DNA from: Carallia brachiata
Taxonomy: Eukaryota > Streptophyta > Magnoliopsida > Malpighiales > Rhizophoraceae
Direction of reading: 5' to 3'
Assembly: GCA_021464245.1 (NCBI GenBank)
Contig: JADCRB010000036.1
Coordinates: 3,955,939 to 4,019,938, forward strand
Length of the DNA stretch: 64,000 bases
The position numbers and the translations under genes are program-made. Below are positions 1 to 12,298 of the stretch, in pieces; the first letter of the stretch is position 1, and each line of letters starts with the position of its first letter. The notes under the pieces are model-generated. The model ran no database searches. It was not told the origin of the DNA and was given only the letters and a program-made list of their open reading frames with translations.

Positions 1-485
1 TGTCTATAGTTTAATCACTTCCAAGCATTGCTTATCACTTTTTAGTTTATTGCCCAGTAACTTACAATTTCTGCGCATTCACATAGAGAGATAATTGTCA
101 ATGGAGTACTAAGAAACAGAATGAAAGATCGAAGAATGTGGTACATAGATCAATCCACATACTCTTTATCTTTCGACGGACCAATGAGCTATCAATTGAT
201 ACTAAAATTTCCAAAATTGAAGATCTCGTTGGAAAAAATGAACACCCCTACTACGGAGAGAATAGAAGCCCAAATGGTTCAACAATCACAAACCCGGTGT
301 AACGAAGACATACAATCTTTTATTGCCTCTCGCACAACACTACAAAACTTCTTTGCACACACATATAATCACTCAGACAATAATACACCCATATATTAAC
401 ATACAAAACAAAGCATTAGCATTATTATATTTGTGCTGAGCATTACAATTTCCAAAGTAGCAGCAGAAACAAAATCCTAAACTGA
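1..485. other. 3' flank of the sHSP gene, no gene seen
   Basis: An open frame at 121-399 (plus) has no recognisable domain and lies downstream of the sHSP stop. I treat it as chance. The sHSP 3' UTR and polyadenylation region presumably lie in 400-485. Confidence 0.5.
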
Positions 486-1050
486 TCACATCTCGCTCTT
501 GGTAGCCTTGATATCCTGACCAGAAGAACCCTCGTCAACAATGTTAATAACCTTGGGCTGCCTTTTCTGCTCCTCGGCAAACTTTGGCACAGTGATCCTC
601 AAAACCCCATCTTCGAGATGAGCATTGATGTGGTCCAAATCAGCGTTGCCAGGCAACCTGAACTGCCTCCAGAACTTGCCTGTGGTCCTTTCAGCCCTGT
701 GCCACTTCACTCCTTCAGCCTCCTCTTCGCCTTTCCTCTCACCGCTGATCCTCAGCACCCTGTTGTCCTCCACTTCTATCTTTATATCATCTTTCTTCAA
801 TCCAGGAACATCCAGCGAGATGATATGGCCTGTTGAGGTTTCTTTCCACTCGGCCCGCGCCAAAGCTAGAGTTTCGACTCCTTTGGGGATTGTTAGTGGG
901 GTTTGTTCAAGAACCCTGAAAGGGGTCTTCCGGTGGAAGCATCAGGTCCCATATGGACGGCCTTGTGAAGGGCATCAGGGCATCGGATTGATGGAAGAAG
1001 AAGCCTAGAAACACCAGAAATGACAAGGTTTTGAGTCCTGAATTGGCCAT
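486..1050 (-). CDS. HSP22: ER-localised small heat shock protein (HSP22 type), one-base frameshift
   Basis: An intronless gene of about 187 codons. The start is the ATG at 1050 (MANSGLKTL), followed by a hydrophobic signal-peptide-like core (LSFLVFLGFFF) ending near SDALMP. The alpha-crystallin domain covers roughly residues 60-155: consensus I has the form LDVPGLKKDDIKIEVEDN, and GVLRITVPK is typical consensus II. The C-terminus KSEM may be a degenerate KDEL-like retention tetrapeptide. Plant ER sHSPs (usually about 185-195 aa) are ATP-independent holdases that bind unfolding clients in the ER lumen during heat stress. The frame breaks near 918-924: the conserved DPFRVLEQTP segment is split because the minus strand reads CCCCTTTCAGGG, one T too many, so the frame starting at 1050 stops after DPFQGS. 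The downstream part (486-863) is fully open. This is either an assembly error or a recent null allele. Family assignment is confident; functionality is not. Confidence 0.9.
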
Positions 1051-1181
1051 TTTTCTTTTTTTTGAAGTGATATTTCGGGAAACGCAGACGACAAAGCAGT
1101 AGCTAGAGAAAGGTTCTTGGCAGAAGTGGAGAAGAGGTAACAATAGTTTCCGAACTGGGGGAAGAATAAAGCGATGGACCT

Positions 1182-1380
1182 ATTTAAGTAGGTGGCCGTG
1201 CTTGATCTGGAGTATTCTTACAGATGGATGATAAAGAATGAAAGGGGGAAATCTTTCTAGAGTCGTCGGGAGAAACTTTCGGCACTGTGATGATGGGGAG
1301 ACGAAAGCGTTTCGTTAGACGAGTTTAGAACACTCCGGAAGAATATGTCTCCAGAGTTTCCGATCCGAAACTTGGTAGAG
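1182..1380 (-). promoter_or_regulatory. sHSP promoter with heat shock element-like site and TATA-like box
   Basis: A TATA-like TACTTAAATA (minus strand, 1181-1190) lies about 135 bp upstream of the sHSP ATG. Farther upstream, 1327-1341 reads AGAAC-ACTCC-GGAAG, three 5-bp units in the alternating nGAAn/nTTCn pattern with one mismatch in the middle unit; this is the form recognised by heat shock factor trimers. Further GAAA and TTTC half-sites occur at about 1251-1275 and 1357-1371 with imperfect spacing. Position and pattern fit heat induction, but this rests on sequence only. Confidence 0.6.
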
Positions 1381-2435
1381 AAGTTTAAATAATATTAAAA
1401 TAATAATTTGTTATTAAATTTTGATTATTAGTACAATATGGAATATATTTTCTTATTAAATTTTAATCCTCAAACCATATGTACCATTACCGTGCTACTT
1501 TTAAGGTATGATTGAATAGTAAAAAATTGAATAGAAAATAAATAAAAAAATAAATAAAAAATAATACAGTAATGATGATATTATTATTAATAAAAAGTAA
1601 TGATTAAAAAATTATGAAAAAGAAAATAAATATAATTTGTGAGAGAAAAAGTAAAAAATAATTGTTTAGATTGATAGAAAATGAATTAAAAAAATGATTA
1701 CAAAATTTTAAAATTTTATTTTTTTCCTTTTCCTTAGAAAGTAGCCAAACATGGTGTTAGAGTCATCTTAGATGCTACTGACTATTTTCCAAAGTAAAAT
1801 AAGAGCTTGCTTATCTAATTTATCGGTTAGAGGTTTATGGGTTGATGAACTAAATAATGAATAAATTAAATAATTCTCCTCATTTTTATATTTCTCCCAT
1901 TTGCTTAGACAACAATAAAAGCTCAAGATGTGTGCTGACAAGTAAACCTTGCTTATATATGGCTTGATTAGTAAGGTTTTCAAAAATCTCATTTATTATA
2001 ACGAGTACAAACCTTTGAAAAATAAAAGATTGCAAAGCATATAAGATGACCATTATTGTAAACGATTAGGTGGGGGAAAAAGATTGCATTTCAGACTATG
2101 ATTGGTATCAATTCCATGGCATTCATCACAGAAGGTGGAAACCATGTAAACAGAGACGGTTGATCACTGTTGTTAAGAAGTGCACCACCAATAAGATGGA
2201 TACACTTTTCGTTTCCATCCACTTATAGGAAGTTCATCATATAACTCGGCAACGGGGAATTAGATGTGGTTAAAAAGCAACTATATCAACCAATCACATA
2301 CGCAATAGTAGAGATTGGTATGAATTGGCAAAAAGGAATTCACATAAGTTGCCAGATTCCCATAAAGAGGAAAGCACATTTCCTTTTATTAAGAATACTG
2401 AATCAGATGATGGAAGTACGAACGCAACGGTAACT
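1191..2435. other. intergenic, sHSP upstream and MMT 3' flank
   Basis: The left part holds the sHSP promoter. From about 1385 to 1740 the DNA is very AT-rich with poly-A/T tracts and shows no coding signal. The last 140 bp or so (to 2435) should contain the MMT 3' UTR. No further gene was recognised. Confidence 0.6.
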
Positions 2436-5400
2436 TCAGTTACCAATGAGATCCTTGAATTTGGTGATGCAATCCAATGCTCGCTCAAAGTCACTTTCTT
2501 CCAAGGCAAATGTGAAGCGGCAGTAGCCGGGAATTCCGGTCCATGAGCTGCTATTTATACACAAACCTGTAGACTGGACAATGGAATCCCTGATGTTGGA
2601 GTCTTCTAACTTGACCTCAGAATCAACATCAGCACTACCGTCAGGTGAATGCTTGATCTTAGCAACATTGTTGAGATAAGCAGACGGCTTTGCCACCATG
2701 GAAACACCACCACAGGGATCAAGCACATCCCACCCACATTTCTCTAGCGTCTATGGCATAAATAACATCAGAAGGAAATATAAGTGAGAAAGAATGTTTA
2801 TAAATGTCTCTCACAAATCCATCACCTAAAGAAGCCATTTGAACAGAACAATTCATATGCATGTTGTCGTGTGACATTTAACAAATGTACTTAGAAATGC
2901 CGTATAACCAATAAAAGACAAGTAAGTGCCCTCTGGCATTATAGTTATTTACCTCCTTCAGGCGCTGGGATCTACATTTCAAGTTTCTCGTTTGTTCTGC
3001 AACAGCATCTGCTAGGTCCCCTGCTTTATGCTCTCTCCGACCAAGCAACTTCCTAATTGCATATCTAATCGTGCCGTGAGGTTTGCTTAATCCCGGAAAG
3101 CTATGAAATGCATCAACCAGAACAGGATGATTGAAAACCACGAATCCAAATTTGAGTGCTCCACTAAGGAGTTTCAAAGAGAGTCCTCCAAGCAGGGTTA
3201 CACAAAAAGATGGGTTGTTTGAGGAATGCAGACCTGACAATGTAGCACCCAAATCCCAGCCACCCCAACCTTCAACATCAAATTCCAATCCAGAGAATGA
3301 AGTATCAATGACAACTCTTGCCCCAAATTTTGCACAAGTGGTTAGTAAGCTCTTGATTTCTTCGTTGCTGTAAAGCATGCCTGTGGGGTTAATTGTTGGA
3401 CCAGATATATACACCCACGGATTCTTAACGGTCTTAAGTGCTCCATTCAGCAGCTCCTCTGTTAGCTTATGTCCGTTTTGAGGGTCTGTAGGGATGCTCA
3501 CGATATTTCCTTTCAGAAACCTTGTGGCAGAGACATAATTCCCATTTGAGCCAGCTGGGAAGCAAAAAGTTCCACCCTCCTGGATGCAGCAGAGGACCAG
3601 CCTATTAAACAGAGCTTTTGAGCTGTCAGCATACACAAACTCTGTGCCGCTATTTGTTGGGAACCCATAATTGCTCTCAATGAAATTTTTGATGCTAGGG
3701 GTGACATCTATTTCTGATTCAGTCATGTTCTGTCTTGCAAAACTTTCAAAGAGTGCTGCTTTGACAGGAGACGGACTGGGCAGAAAAATCTGATCCACAT
3801 CCATGTGAATCAAGGAAGTTTTTTCTATATCACTTATTGACAGTTCAGAATTATTAAGGACTGAATAGCTGAACTAGCAAAGCCGATTGCATCTGACTTG
3901 GCCTTTTCACATTCCCTCTGAAGCACATTTATAAGAATCAATTTGGTGAACAATCCTCCAAGAATAACGAATAATATGTTCACACAGAAGCTACCAAAAT
4001 CAAAAAGACCAAAGATAGAAATAATGAAACACCAAAAACCAAACAATTATACTATCAATGAAAACAATCGGCCAAACAACCAAAAACGGAGATTGGCAAA
4101 AATAGAGAACCGCGCATAATCTTCTTTCAGAGGTCAACATTGTCTGAGTTTTTATGTTTTCAAAGATCACAAATATTACTTTTATGACAATGGCAATCAG
4201 GTCTGATGATTGTTCAGGACCAAAATTACAATTCAGCACATGATGTCATGGTTTTGATTCAGGACAACAAGTGTACGGAGGCTAACCAATTTGCATTCCA
4301 CGAATCATCGATAAACTGGACAAGTACTTATATGCTTCCCTAAAATAACTTGTAATGCTGCCAGTCTTTAATTTTTCAAACCAATGATAGACTACATTAA
4401 AGAACAGATATAAGTAGCTATGCAACTGGAGGACCTAAGTAACAAGGAAAAGATGGATGTTAAAGGTGCCAGTCTACACCCAATAAAAAATTTACTGCTT
4501 GCACAATCAAAAGAAAATCAAGAGAGAGGATCCACGACTTACTGAAGAAAAAAAAAAAAAAAACTGACAAACCTGTGGAGGCAGATGTCGGTCTGCAAGC
4601 TGAAATGCTAGAAGTTCATGGAAAATACAACCGTAATAGTATTGTCTAATCGGTGACGTATATCCTTCCAGTATTTCCACTGTTTTGGACAAGGCCTTCA
4701 AAACATCCTCTTCTTCCGCAATTATAAAAGCTACTTCTAAATCTGAATACACCTGCAAGTGTTGGGATCATTAATATAGATAGCTTGTGAGATAAATTTT
4801 GAAGCAAAAGTAACTTAATTGTATGTCCATAGTCGGACTTTTACAGCATAAGAGCCTCAATTAAAAGTATTAAACAATACCTGGTTTTTCACAAGACCAC
4901 AAATTATTGCAGCATGAGAGGGCAGAGGGTTTCCTGCAAGATATTTTAGGACACCATTGGAACTCGGAAGGCTGGATAATTCAAAGTGATCAGATATGTC
5001 CAAGAAGAGACGACATCCGATTTCTCTAGTAATATCTAAGAGCTGCACAAAAGCTGAACTAGTGACAGCCTCGAATTGAGCCAATCCTGTAATAACCACC
5101 TGTGGTCTCAGCTTCTTTATCAACTCTACCATTAAATCTGATTGTCTTGGCGCTTCAATGACTGTTATTACATCCTTTGAAGGCTCATCTCCTTCAGTAC
5201 CCTGTAATTCCATTTGCCAAAAATTAATTTCATGCAAAATTGAGCCATTAAAATCATCTTTTAGTGAAAGCTGGAATTCAATGCCCACACCAGGAGGGTG
5301 CATTTTCAGTTTTGCTAACAGGTAACAAGTCTTTCAAGGGCAAACAAGTTGATTACAACAGCAACCAAAACTACTGCACTTTTTACCTTGTGAAAGCAAC

Positions 5401-8400
5401 ATAAGATTTGTTATGAAACCGAAAAGATTAGAGTGATGACTTTAAGCGTAAATTATCAAAGCTATTGATTAGCAACATTTATCCACAATGCGTCAAAACC
5501 AACAAGTTGAAGAAATTTTTGTAATACTCCAAGAAACCCCATAAACAGATTCAAAATATGCACTGCACTGCAAGCTCCCAAATTTTCACTTTCATCCCAA
5601 AACTGTGCAAATGTATCGAGTCGGAAGCCAAAAAAAAAAACAAAAGCTCTCAAGGTAATGGAACACTGAAAAGCTATCCAAGTTATGATATCTTGTATAT
5701 AAGATCTGAAATCAATATACTATGAAAAATGCAACATACCTCAATTACCAAAGATGTCAACCATTGCCGGGGTAGGTGTCGAGTCAAATGTTCATCTACA
5801 ATAGCAAGTTGAGGTGATAATAACCGAAGAGAATGTTCAATTGCTACAGCTCTTGAAGGAAAGATAACAACATTCTGGAGCAAGGATCGCAACAAACAAG
5901 TTAGAAATACAGTTTATGACATGGAATAAAAGATTTTGAGCAGTTGGTTGGAATAAAAGATATGGAAGAATAGTAAAATATCTATTTCAAATCATCAATG
6001 TTATTGGCATTTTTATTTTGAAAATGAATAGAGGTCAGCAACAAGCTTCCCAGTTCAAGCATAAATGTTCAGCTAACAGATTACTTAATCAGATATGAAA
6101 TTTAGTCTTAATAAGTTAATACTAAAATGATTAAAAAATTGCCATTGAAGTGACACTTGTACTCTCCAGGTAAGTTGAAAATGAAGGTTCAAGGATCAAC
6201 TGAGGACAATAGCTCACTTTCATTTGCATTATCAAGAGAACAACAGACTGCAACAGCATAGTACACTTGGAATTCAGCAGGGAATGTATTCTTACCCCAG
6301 AATTGAGCGGAATATGGTAATATGTTCTCATGAAGCCTGCGACAAGATTACAAAAACGTGCACTCCCAGCTGGTGGCTCATATGGGAAACATGAATTCTG
6401 TTTCAGTTCAGTGGCAAGATATGCTAGGAATGGAATCTTCTCATCAGCAACTGAATCATCTTCAAATGATAAATCTAAAGAACTGCCGACCTCATGGAAT
6501 CCATTCTTAAGAAACTCGAAAATTTTCTTAACCTGTCAATTTAAATGGATAAATCATTTAATATTTGCGGGATCATGTAGGAGCAAGTGGGATGTACTTA
6601 GTGGAATACATGGTTAGATGGACTGCAGACCAGGTTTGGTTGACGCAGTTGACAACTATAAACTGATAAGGCATGAGCTATACGGCCACCGGCCTTCCCA
6701 TAAGCCCATGCTGTTCGAGCACAAATCGGCTGATCTCCCGTAAGACCCATGAAAAACTCAAAACGATGAGGACTGTTCTTCTCAATTTCAACTAGGGCTG
6801 ATATATCCGTGTCAGCAGCCTGTAACAAGAAATTTTCAAAAAGAGTACATTTTGGAAGGAGAATGAATATCAATGGTAAAGGGTTCTCGTTGCCTGAATA
6901 ATTTTAGTCTGCCAAAGCTTGTTAACATGAAAACCACGACGCTCAAACAAGCGCTTACAAACAGCTTGTCCTGGACGGCCACCCATATTAAATATCATAA
7001 TCCCCATAGGTTTGATGACAGATATTCCTTCCTCGGCAGCCCTAGCAATAAGGCCCAATCCAAATTGATCCTCAACAAACCCCTACAAAAAATGAAAATC
7101 ATAAGTCAAACAAAATATATGTTAGTAGAATCAATAACTTCCAGAGTAAATACAATCTACTTGCCGGTCATTTCCGGAGTGAAACGTTGAAATCCACAAA
7201 AAATGCCAAAAAGATTGAGGGGCGCCATTACACTTCCAGAATCGGGCATCCTGCCCGAATTTTTTTTGTGCAACCAGACAAACATTTTGTGCAACCAGAC
7301 CAACATTTTGTGCAACAAAAAATATAAAAAAATACAGGTGTTTCTTGTTGCACAAAATAACAGTCTTGTTGCACAAAACGTTGGTCTTGTTGCACAAAAA
7401 AATTCGGGCAAGATGCCCGATTCGGGTGCCTTACTTTTTTCCTTCAGTATCTCAGCCATATTATTCTAACGTTTACTTCCCCAGCAATAATCGAGTTGCT
7501 GGCCCTTCAAACTATGAATCAATGATAAAACGATCGAGAATGGCTCTTACCTGAAGAGCACAATAGTTACTCAATGAATATAGAAACTCTTCACTTGCAT
7601 TCTCTGTGATCATTTTTGACATTGCATCTGGGTTTGGGTTAAGAATCTGCGAGGAGAAAAATAAGCAAGAGCAAAATAAAAGTCAACACAATGACCAAAA
7701 AAACCAGAATATTAGAACCAATAACTTGATACATTAACTCCATCAAGTACTTCAGGGAGTTCCTGTATGTTATAAATGTGCCAAGACCTGAGGTATGCAT
7801 CCAACAATTCGTTCAAGTTGAATGTCATTATCTCGACAATAAGCTAGCAGATCGGACTCGTGAAACTCCACCCTATCCAGTAAAGTTTTCTTCTCTGCAT
7901 CATAGATTGGCTGACCTTTCTCATCCAAAGCATTCAAGTATAGGTTTATATTGGAGATTCTTACAGCTCTAGGATTGATGTCAAGCCCATATACCTGGAA
8001 AACGTTATTTAGGGACAGTCAAAGTACAGTCAAGAGGTTGCATCAGTTATACAACAAAATCAATCAATCACATTAGAAAGGCCAAAAGTTGTAGAGTGAA
8101 CAACCTTTGAAGGCAACCACTTCTCAGCAATGGCAATAGATATCCATCCATTCCCACAACCAAGTTCGGCAACTGTTTTGTCCTTGAAGATAGAGTCCGG
8201 ATGTCTATTCAGTCCTTCATAAAAGGTGAAGGACCAGTCTTCTGGAATAAAAATGCTAGGGATCACCATCATTGTCAGCTTTCTTCCTCCCCTGGTAACC
8301 TTAAAAAAAGAGCCAAAACATCCATCATAAAGCAAGGGAGATGGGCCCAATTTTTATCGACGCATTTATCATCTACTGGAGATTCAACTAAAAGTAGAAA

Positions 8401-9894
8401 AGAAAAGATAAAAAACATGGCATGATTCCACATTATTGTGAGTTGCTCAGGAAGTAAAACGGTTACAAAACAACGGAATATAGAAATATAACCAGAGCAA
8501 GCTATTCCAATAACTTCATACTAGCACCATATTCATACATTCATGCATACTAATAGTATATATGCGAGATTATCTAAGAATAGAAGCCTGGAACCATTTT
8601 ATCTCGAACTGGTAGTGAACTTTGAACTGATAGAAATTTGTAACCATCCAGAGTCTTCAGAAGTCAAATGGCAAATTGAAAACATAAAAATGCAGGATTA
8701 TTGATTGCATAACACTGATATGAGACTAAGACATGTTCATTCACATCACTTCTTCTCCCTCCCATTGACTATAGATGTCTTTTGGATTGAATTCAAACAA
8801 TTGATCTTCCAGTGATGAAAACTTCAACTTTAGCTCTTATTCTATTTGATTACCATGCCAATGAAAATGGTATGCTCCAAATTAAATTATACGCACACGT
8901 TATATAAAGGTGTAAACGAACTGACCCAGTGAGCCTATTTTTTATCGGGCCAAATTTCAAACTTTTCATAAATATATCGTTTAAATTCACAATATCAATA
9001 AAAATAATTAAAATTATAAAAATTATATTTGTAAATAATAATAAATTGAAAAAAAATGTTTACTTTAATAAAGTTAACTAATTTAAAAATATATATTTAC
9101 GTTATGTATGATTATAAATAGAAAAGGGAATTCCAGTGCATTGGGTGCTTAAGTTTGTGAAATTCGTGAAAGGTCAAATACGCATAATTTTAACCTTATT
9201 TCTCAATAAAGTGTTTCTATAACTGAATAAAACTAGGGCATGGGTACATCACTTTTTTTTCTCGAAATTTATCCGAATTGTAACTAATTTTTAACTTTCT
9301 ACAACATGGGTGGTTTTTTCTGCAACAAAAAAAAAATGTAAAATTGTAACTTTTTTTTTTGCAAAAAATTTAAATATAGTTGTAAAAAATTAAGATTTTG
9401 TTATAATTCGGCCAACTCTCGAACAAAAAAATTGTGGGTCATCTAATTTTTCCCATAAAACTAATAAACATATTCTGATAATATTATACTAAACATTTTT
9501 TTTTAAAACAATAAGACAAGTTTTAAATGTTTTTTAAATGAACAGTTCACGACTTCACAACAGATTGGCTATTTTCCAGGGCGCACTGCATGTGAGATAG
9601 TCGTTTCGTTTATACGCGCAAGAAAGAAATTTTATGGACAATGGAGATACGGAGTACTAGAAAGTTACCTTCGTATTGTTCGAGGAGGATGTCTTGGATC
9701 TGGAAATGATATTTGCGGAGGCAGTCATCGGAATCGCCGACTCGCTTCTGGAGGTCCGAAAGGAATATCCTAGCTTCGGCTCGGGTATTCGGATCCTCCA
9801 GCCTCTCGAGGACCGATCGAAACGCGCCGTACGCCGCGTCCCCCGACTGCTCGCACTGCTTCAAGAAATCCTCCGCCGTTGGAGACGCCGCCAT
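2436..9894 (-). CDS. MMT1: methionine S-methyltransferase, 12 exons
   Basis: Transfers a methyl group from AdoMet to methionine to make S-methylmethionine (cytosolic, EC 2.1.1.12). Exons in transcript order: 9669-9894, 8105-8299, 7788-7994, 7551-7646, 6894-7082, 6631-6819, 6296-6532, 5740-5874, 4881-5201, 4573-4752, 2953-3917, 2436-2750; about 1084 aa, normal for plant MMT. The N-terminal methyltransferase domain carries the SAM motif VAELGCGNGWISIAIA in exon 2 and GIMIFNMGGRPGQ in exon 5. The C-terminal half is the aminotransferase-like domain typical of MMT (SHAAIICGLVKN, GPTINPTGMLYSNEE, SFSGLEFD), ending in FKDLIGN. Two single-base frame breaks interrupt it: an extra A in exon 2 near 8281-8287 (RKKLTMM region) and a missing A in exon 11 near 3853-3857 (between AIQSL and NNSELSI). 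All other exons keep phase. The exon 5 donor is GC rather than GT. The start ATG at 9894 gives the conserved EDFLKQCEQSGDAAYGAFRS. Confidence 0.94.
7239..7423. repeat. foldback element with tandem TTGTGCAAC repeats in MMT intron 4
   Basis: The left arm (7239-7315) starts GAATCGGGCATC and contains three spaced copies of TTTGTGCAAC. The right arm (about 7346-7423) is its inverted counterpart, with three GTTGCACAAA copies and ending GATGCCCGATTC. The two arms could form a long stem around a loop of about 30 bp. This looks like a MITE or foldback transposon. A clean target-site duplication was not found. Confidence 0.75.
9236..9454. mobile_element. MULE-type MITE in MMT intron 1
   Basis: 219 bp, flanked by a perfect 9-bp direct repeat ATAAAACTA (9227-9235 and 9455-9463). 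Both ends begin GGG when read inward, and the two halves are imperfect inverted repeats (CCGAATTGTAAC on the left against the inverse of GTTATAATTCGG on the right). A 9-bp target duplication and a G-rich terminus are typical of Mutator-like elements. There is no coding capacity. Confidence 0.72.
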
Positions 9895-11984
9895 TTAGAA
9901 TTTTAACCGGCCGGCGTTGATGTGTGTTTGTGTAGCTATATATAGATATATATAAATAATTAACTTTCGGAGAAAGAAGAGAGAATGTCAATGTGTGGGT
10001 GGGTGATATGTCCTCCTGGCTTGATTATTGTTACGAAGAAAGAGAGCGGATGGAGATTTTCGTTCCCACCTTGGGGGGGAAGTGAGGGCTGCGAATGTGA
10101 TACTGACATTGATAATAAATTAATATTGTTTTGTGTTTACTTTTAGGTTGGTCATTTTGTTAAGACTATGGACTAAGTCAGTCTTCTATTTTTGTGATTA
10201 AATAATTACCGTAAGGAAAAACTTTGAGGGACAGACGATTTTTTAGTTTCGCAATGTACTTAAAAATAATGATGGTTAAATTTTAAGTAATTATATTTAT
10301 ATTTTAATAATAAAATTTTATTATTTAATTTTTTGTTATAAATAATATATTTATTATTATTAAAAATTATAATGTTATTATTTTTGGGACAAATTGACAT
10401 TTCTCGAGCACCCAACCAGAGCTATAAGCCTAATATCAAAGATAGGGTCTTGAATGATTAAATTCAAATTTTATTAGAGTGGTACAATGCGGCTAAACCT
10501 ATACGTCAAATTCAATATTATACCTATCTTAACCATTTGAAATTGCAACACCAATGAAAATACAACGTAACACTTTGTTGCATAGATGTCGAGATGCCAT
10601 CTTATTTTTCTATTTCTTATTAAAGATAAAAAGAACTTGAGCCAATTCACTGATGGGTCATGGTTAGGGGGAGACCCGCTTTTTTTTCTCTTTTCATATA
10701 TTCTGACGGTTTGTCGTGTGGACTGAATTTGCCTGATTTTGACAATAATTTAATTTTTTTTTACAAAGATAAAAAAGCGTATAAATAGTAATTAAAAATT
10801 TTCTAAATATTGTGTAATATTTATTTACACCATTAATTATATATTGTATATGTTTCTCAAAACATGAGCCCATGCATTCCGTTGGGATTAAATTTACTTT
10901 TTAAAATTTTTTTAGAATTGAGTCATTAACTATAAAATTATTATTTCAAAAATACTGATTTTATTAAGATAATTTTTAAAATTAATGACCTAAAATTAAA
11001 TTTAATCCAATTGCCTCGCGACATCCGTATGGCCGTCCATGCGGAGCCGCTTAAAAAAGTAACAAAAAATAATGAACGGAAGTGATGCGAAGGTCTGTCG
11101 TGACATTGTAGCAAATGGCAACCAGAAGTAATAATGCGGTGTGATTTCCCGTATATATATATACAAAAGAAAGTCCACGACATTATAACAGTGATTAACA
11201 AAGAAATAATGTGTATAAAAACGAAAAAAAAAAATCACTCAAAATAATAACTGGGAAGTAATTTGATGTGTTTTGATGTGTTCAGTGCCTTCCTCGTGTT
11301 AAAGGCGAATTCGAATCTTAATAGTTGCGTTAAAAATAATATTTTTTTAATATTTTAATTTTTGTGAATTTGTTTTGTTAATTTACTTAAATCTAACAGT
11401 GTTTAAATAAAATTTTTTTTATGAATTAAGTTGAATAAAATATTAATAAACGATAATTATTTTAACTTTAATACACAAATTTAATAATTAATATATTTAT
11501 AATAAATTTTTTATTCAAAAAATAAAGAAAAAAAGTCGACATAGTTGGGCACAATTAATCCTTTGGCTCTTAATATACTTTATTTTCAATTCAAATTCCG
11601 TTGATTACTAAAGAAATTGCTTCTTGTAGATGAATGATCTGCAAGTCCTACTGTAATCCCTTAAATGTCTACAGTCATATTCTAATCCGAGGATGGAAAT
11701 GCTTTTGCTATCTCAAAACTTATTTTCACTGTAAAAGAAAAGAAAAAGAAAAGAACATATATTTACAAATAAATAAAATATATAAAAAATATATAATTAA
11801 TTTAATAATATTTAATAATTTATTTATTTATATTTTTTAAATTTAATATATTAATTATAATTCAACTTTTCAAATCATTGTTATACATCACGTTCATACC
11901 CTTGCGTGCTCAAAAGATTCTGGAAAAAAAAAAAAAAAGCGCTTGAGAGCGACCAAACTCAATAAATATTTTATGATTGTCAAA

Positions 11985-12048
<64 letters not shown>

Positions 12049-12298
12049 GAGTTATTGTTAACGGAAGAAAGAAAGGAAAACATTTGCGTTTGCCAGGATT
12101 CGAACTGGGGAGCCTTGAAAAACCCTAAAGCCTTTCTCAGTCCCGGCCACAGACAGGGCTTTATTATGGTTAACGTGACGGGACGCCTGAAGTTGAAGGC
12201 TTCTTTCTTTCGCTCGCTCGCTTCCTTCTTCTCTCTGGTGCTCTGTTCGTCTCTGAACGCTTGCTGACTCGGCGGGCCGAATTTGAAAAGCAAGCGAA
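9895..12298. other. divergent intergenic region between MMT and PDCD2-like gene
   Basis: 2.4 kb shared by the promoters of MMT (minus) and the PDCD2-like gene (plus). Mostly AT-rich sequence with poly-T/A tracts and no convincing coding frame. A tRNA T-arm-like GGATTCGAAC at about 12094 lacks the rest of a tRNA. Confidence 0.6.
11989..12044. repeat. (AT)n microsatellite, about 28 units
   Basis: An uninterrupted AT dinucleotide run about 255 bp upstream of the PDCD2-like start codon. Likely length-polymorphic. Confidence 0.95.

Noticed and set aside
121..399. 92-codon plus-strand frame left of the sHSP
   Set aside because: No domain and no splice or promoter context; probably chance.
625..1008. 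Plus-strand frames overlapping the sHSP
   Set aside because: Antisense shadow of the conserved crystallin-domain frame.
12090..12170. tRNA-like GGATTCGAAC near 12094 (and GATTCGAACC near 62096)
   Set aside because: Only a T-arm-like motif; no acceptor stem, anticodon arm or A box could be built.
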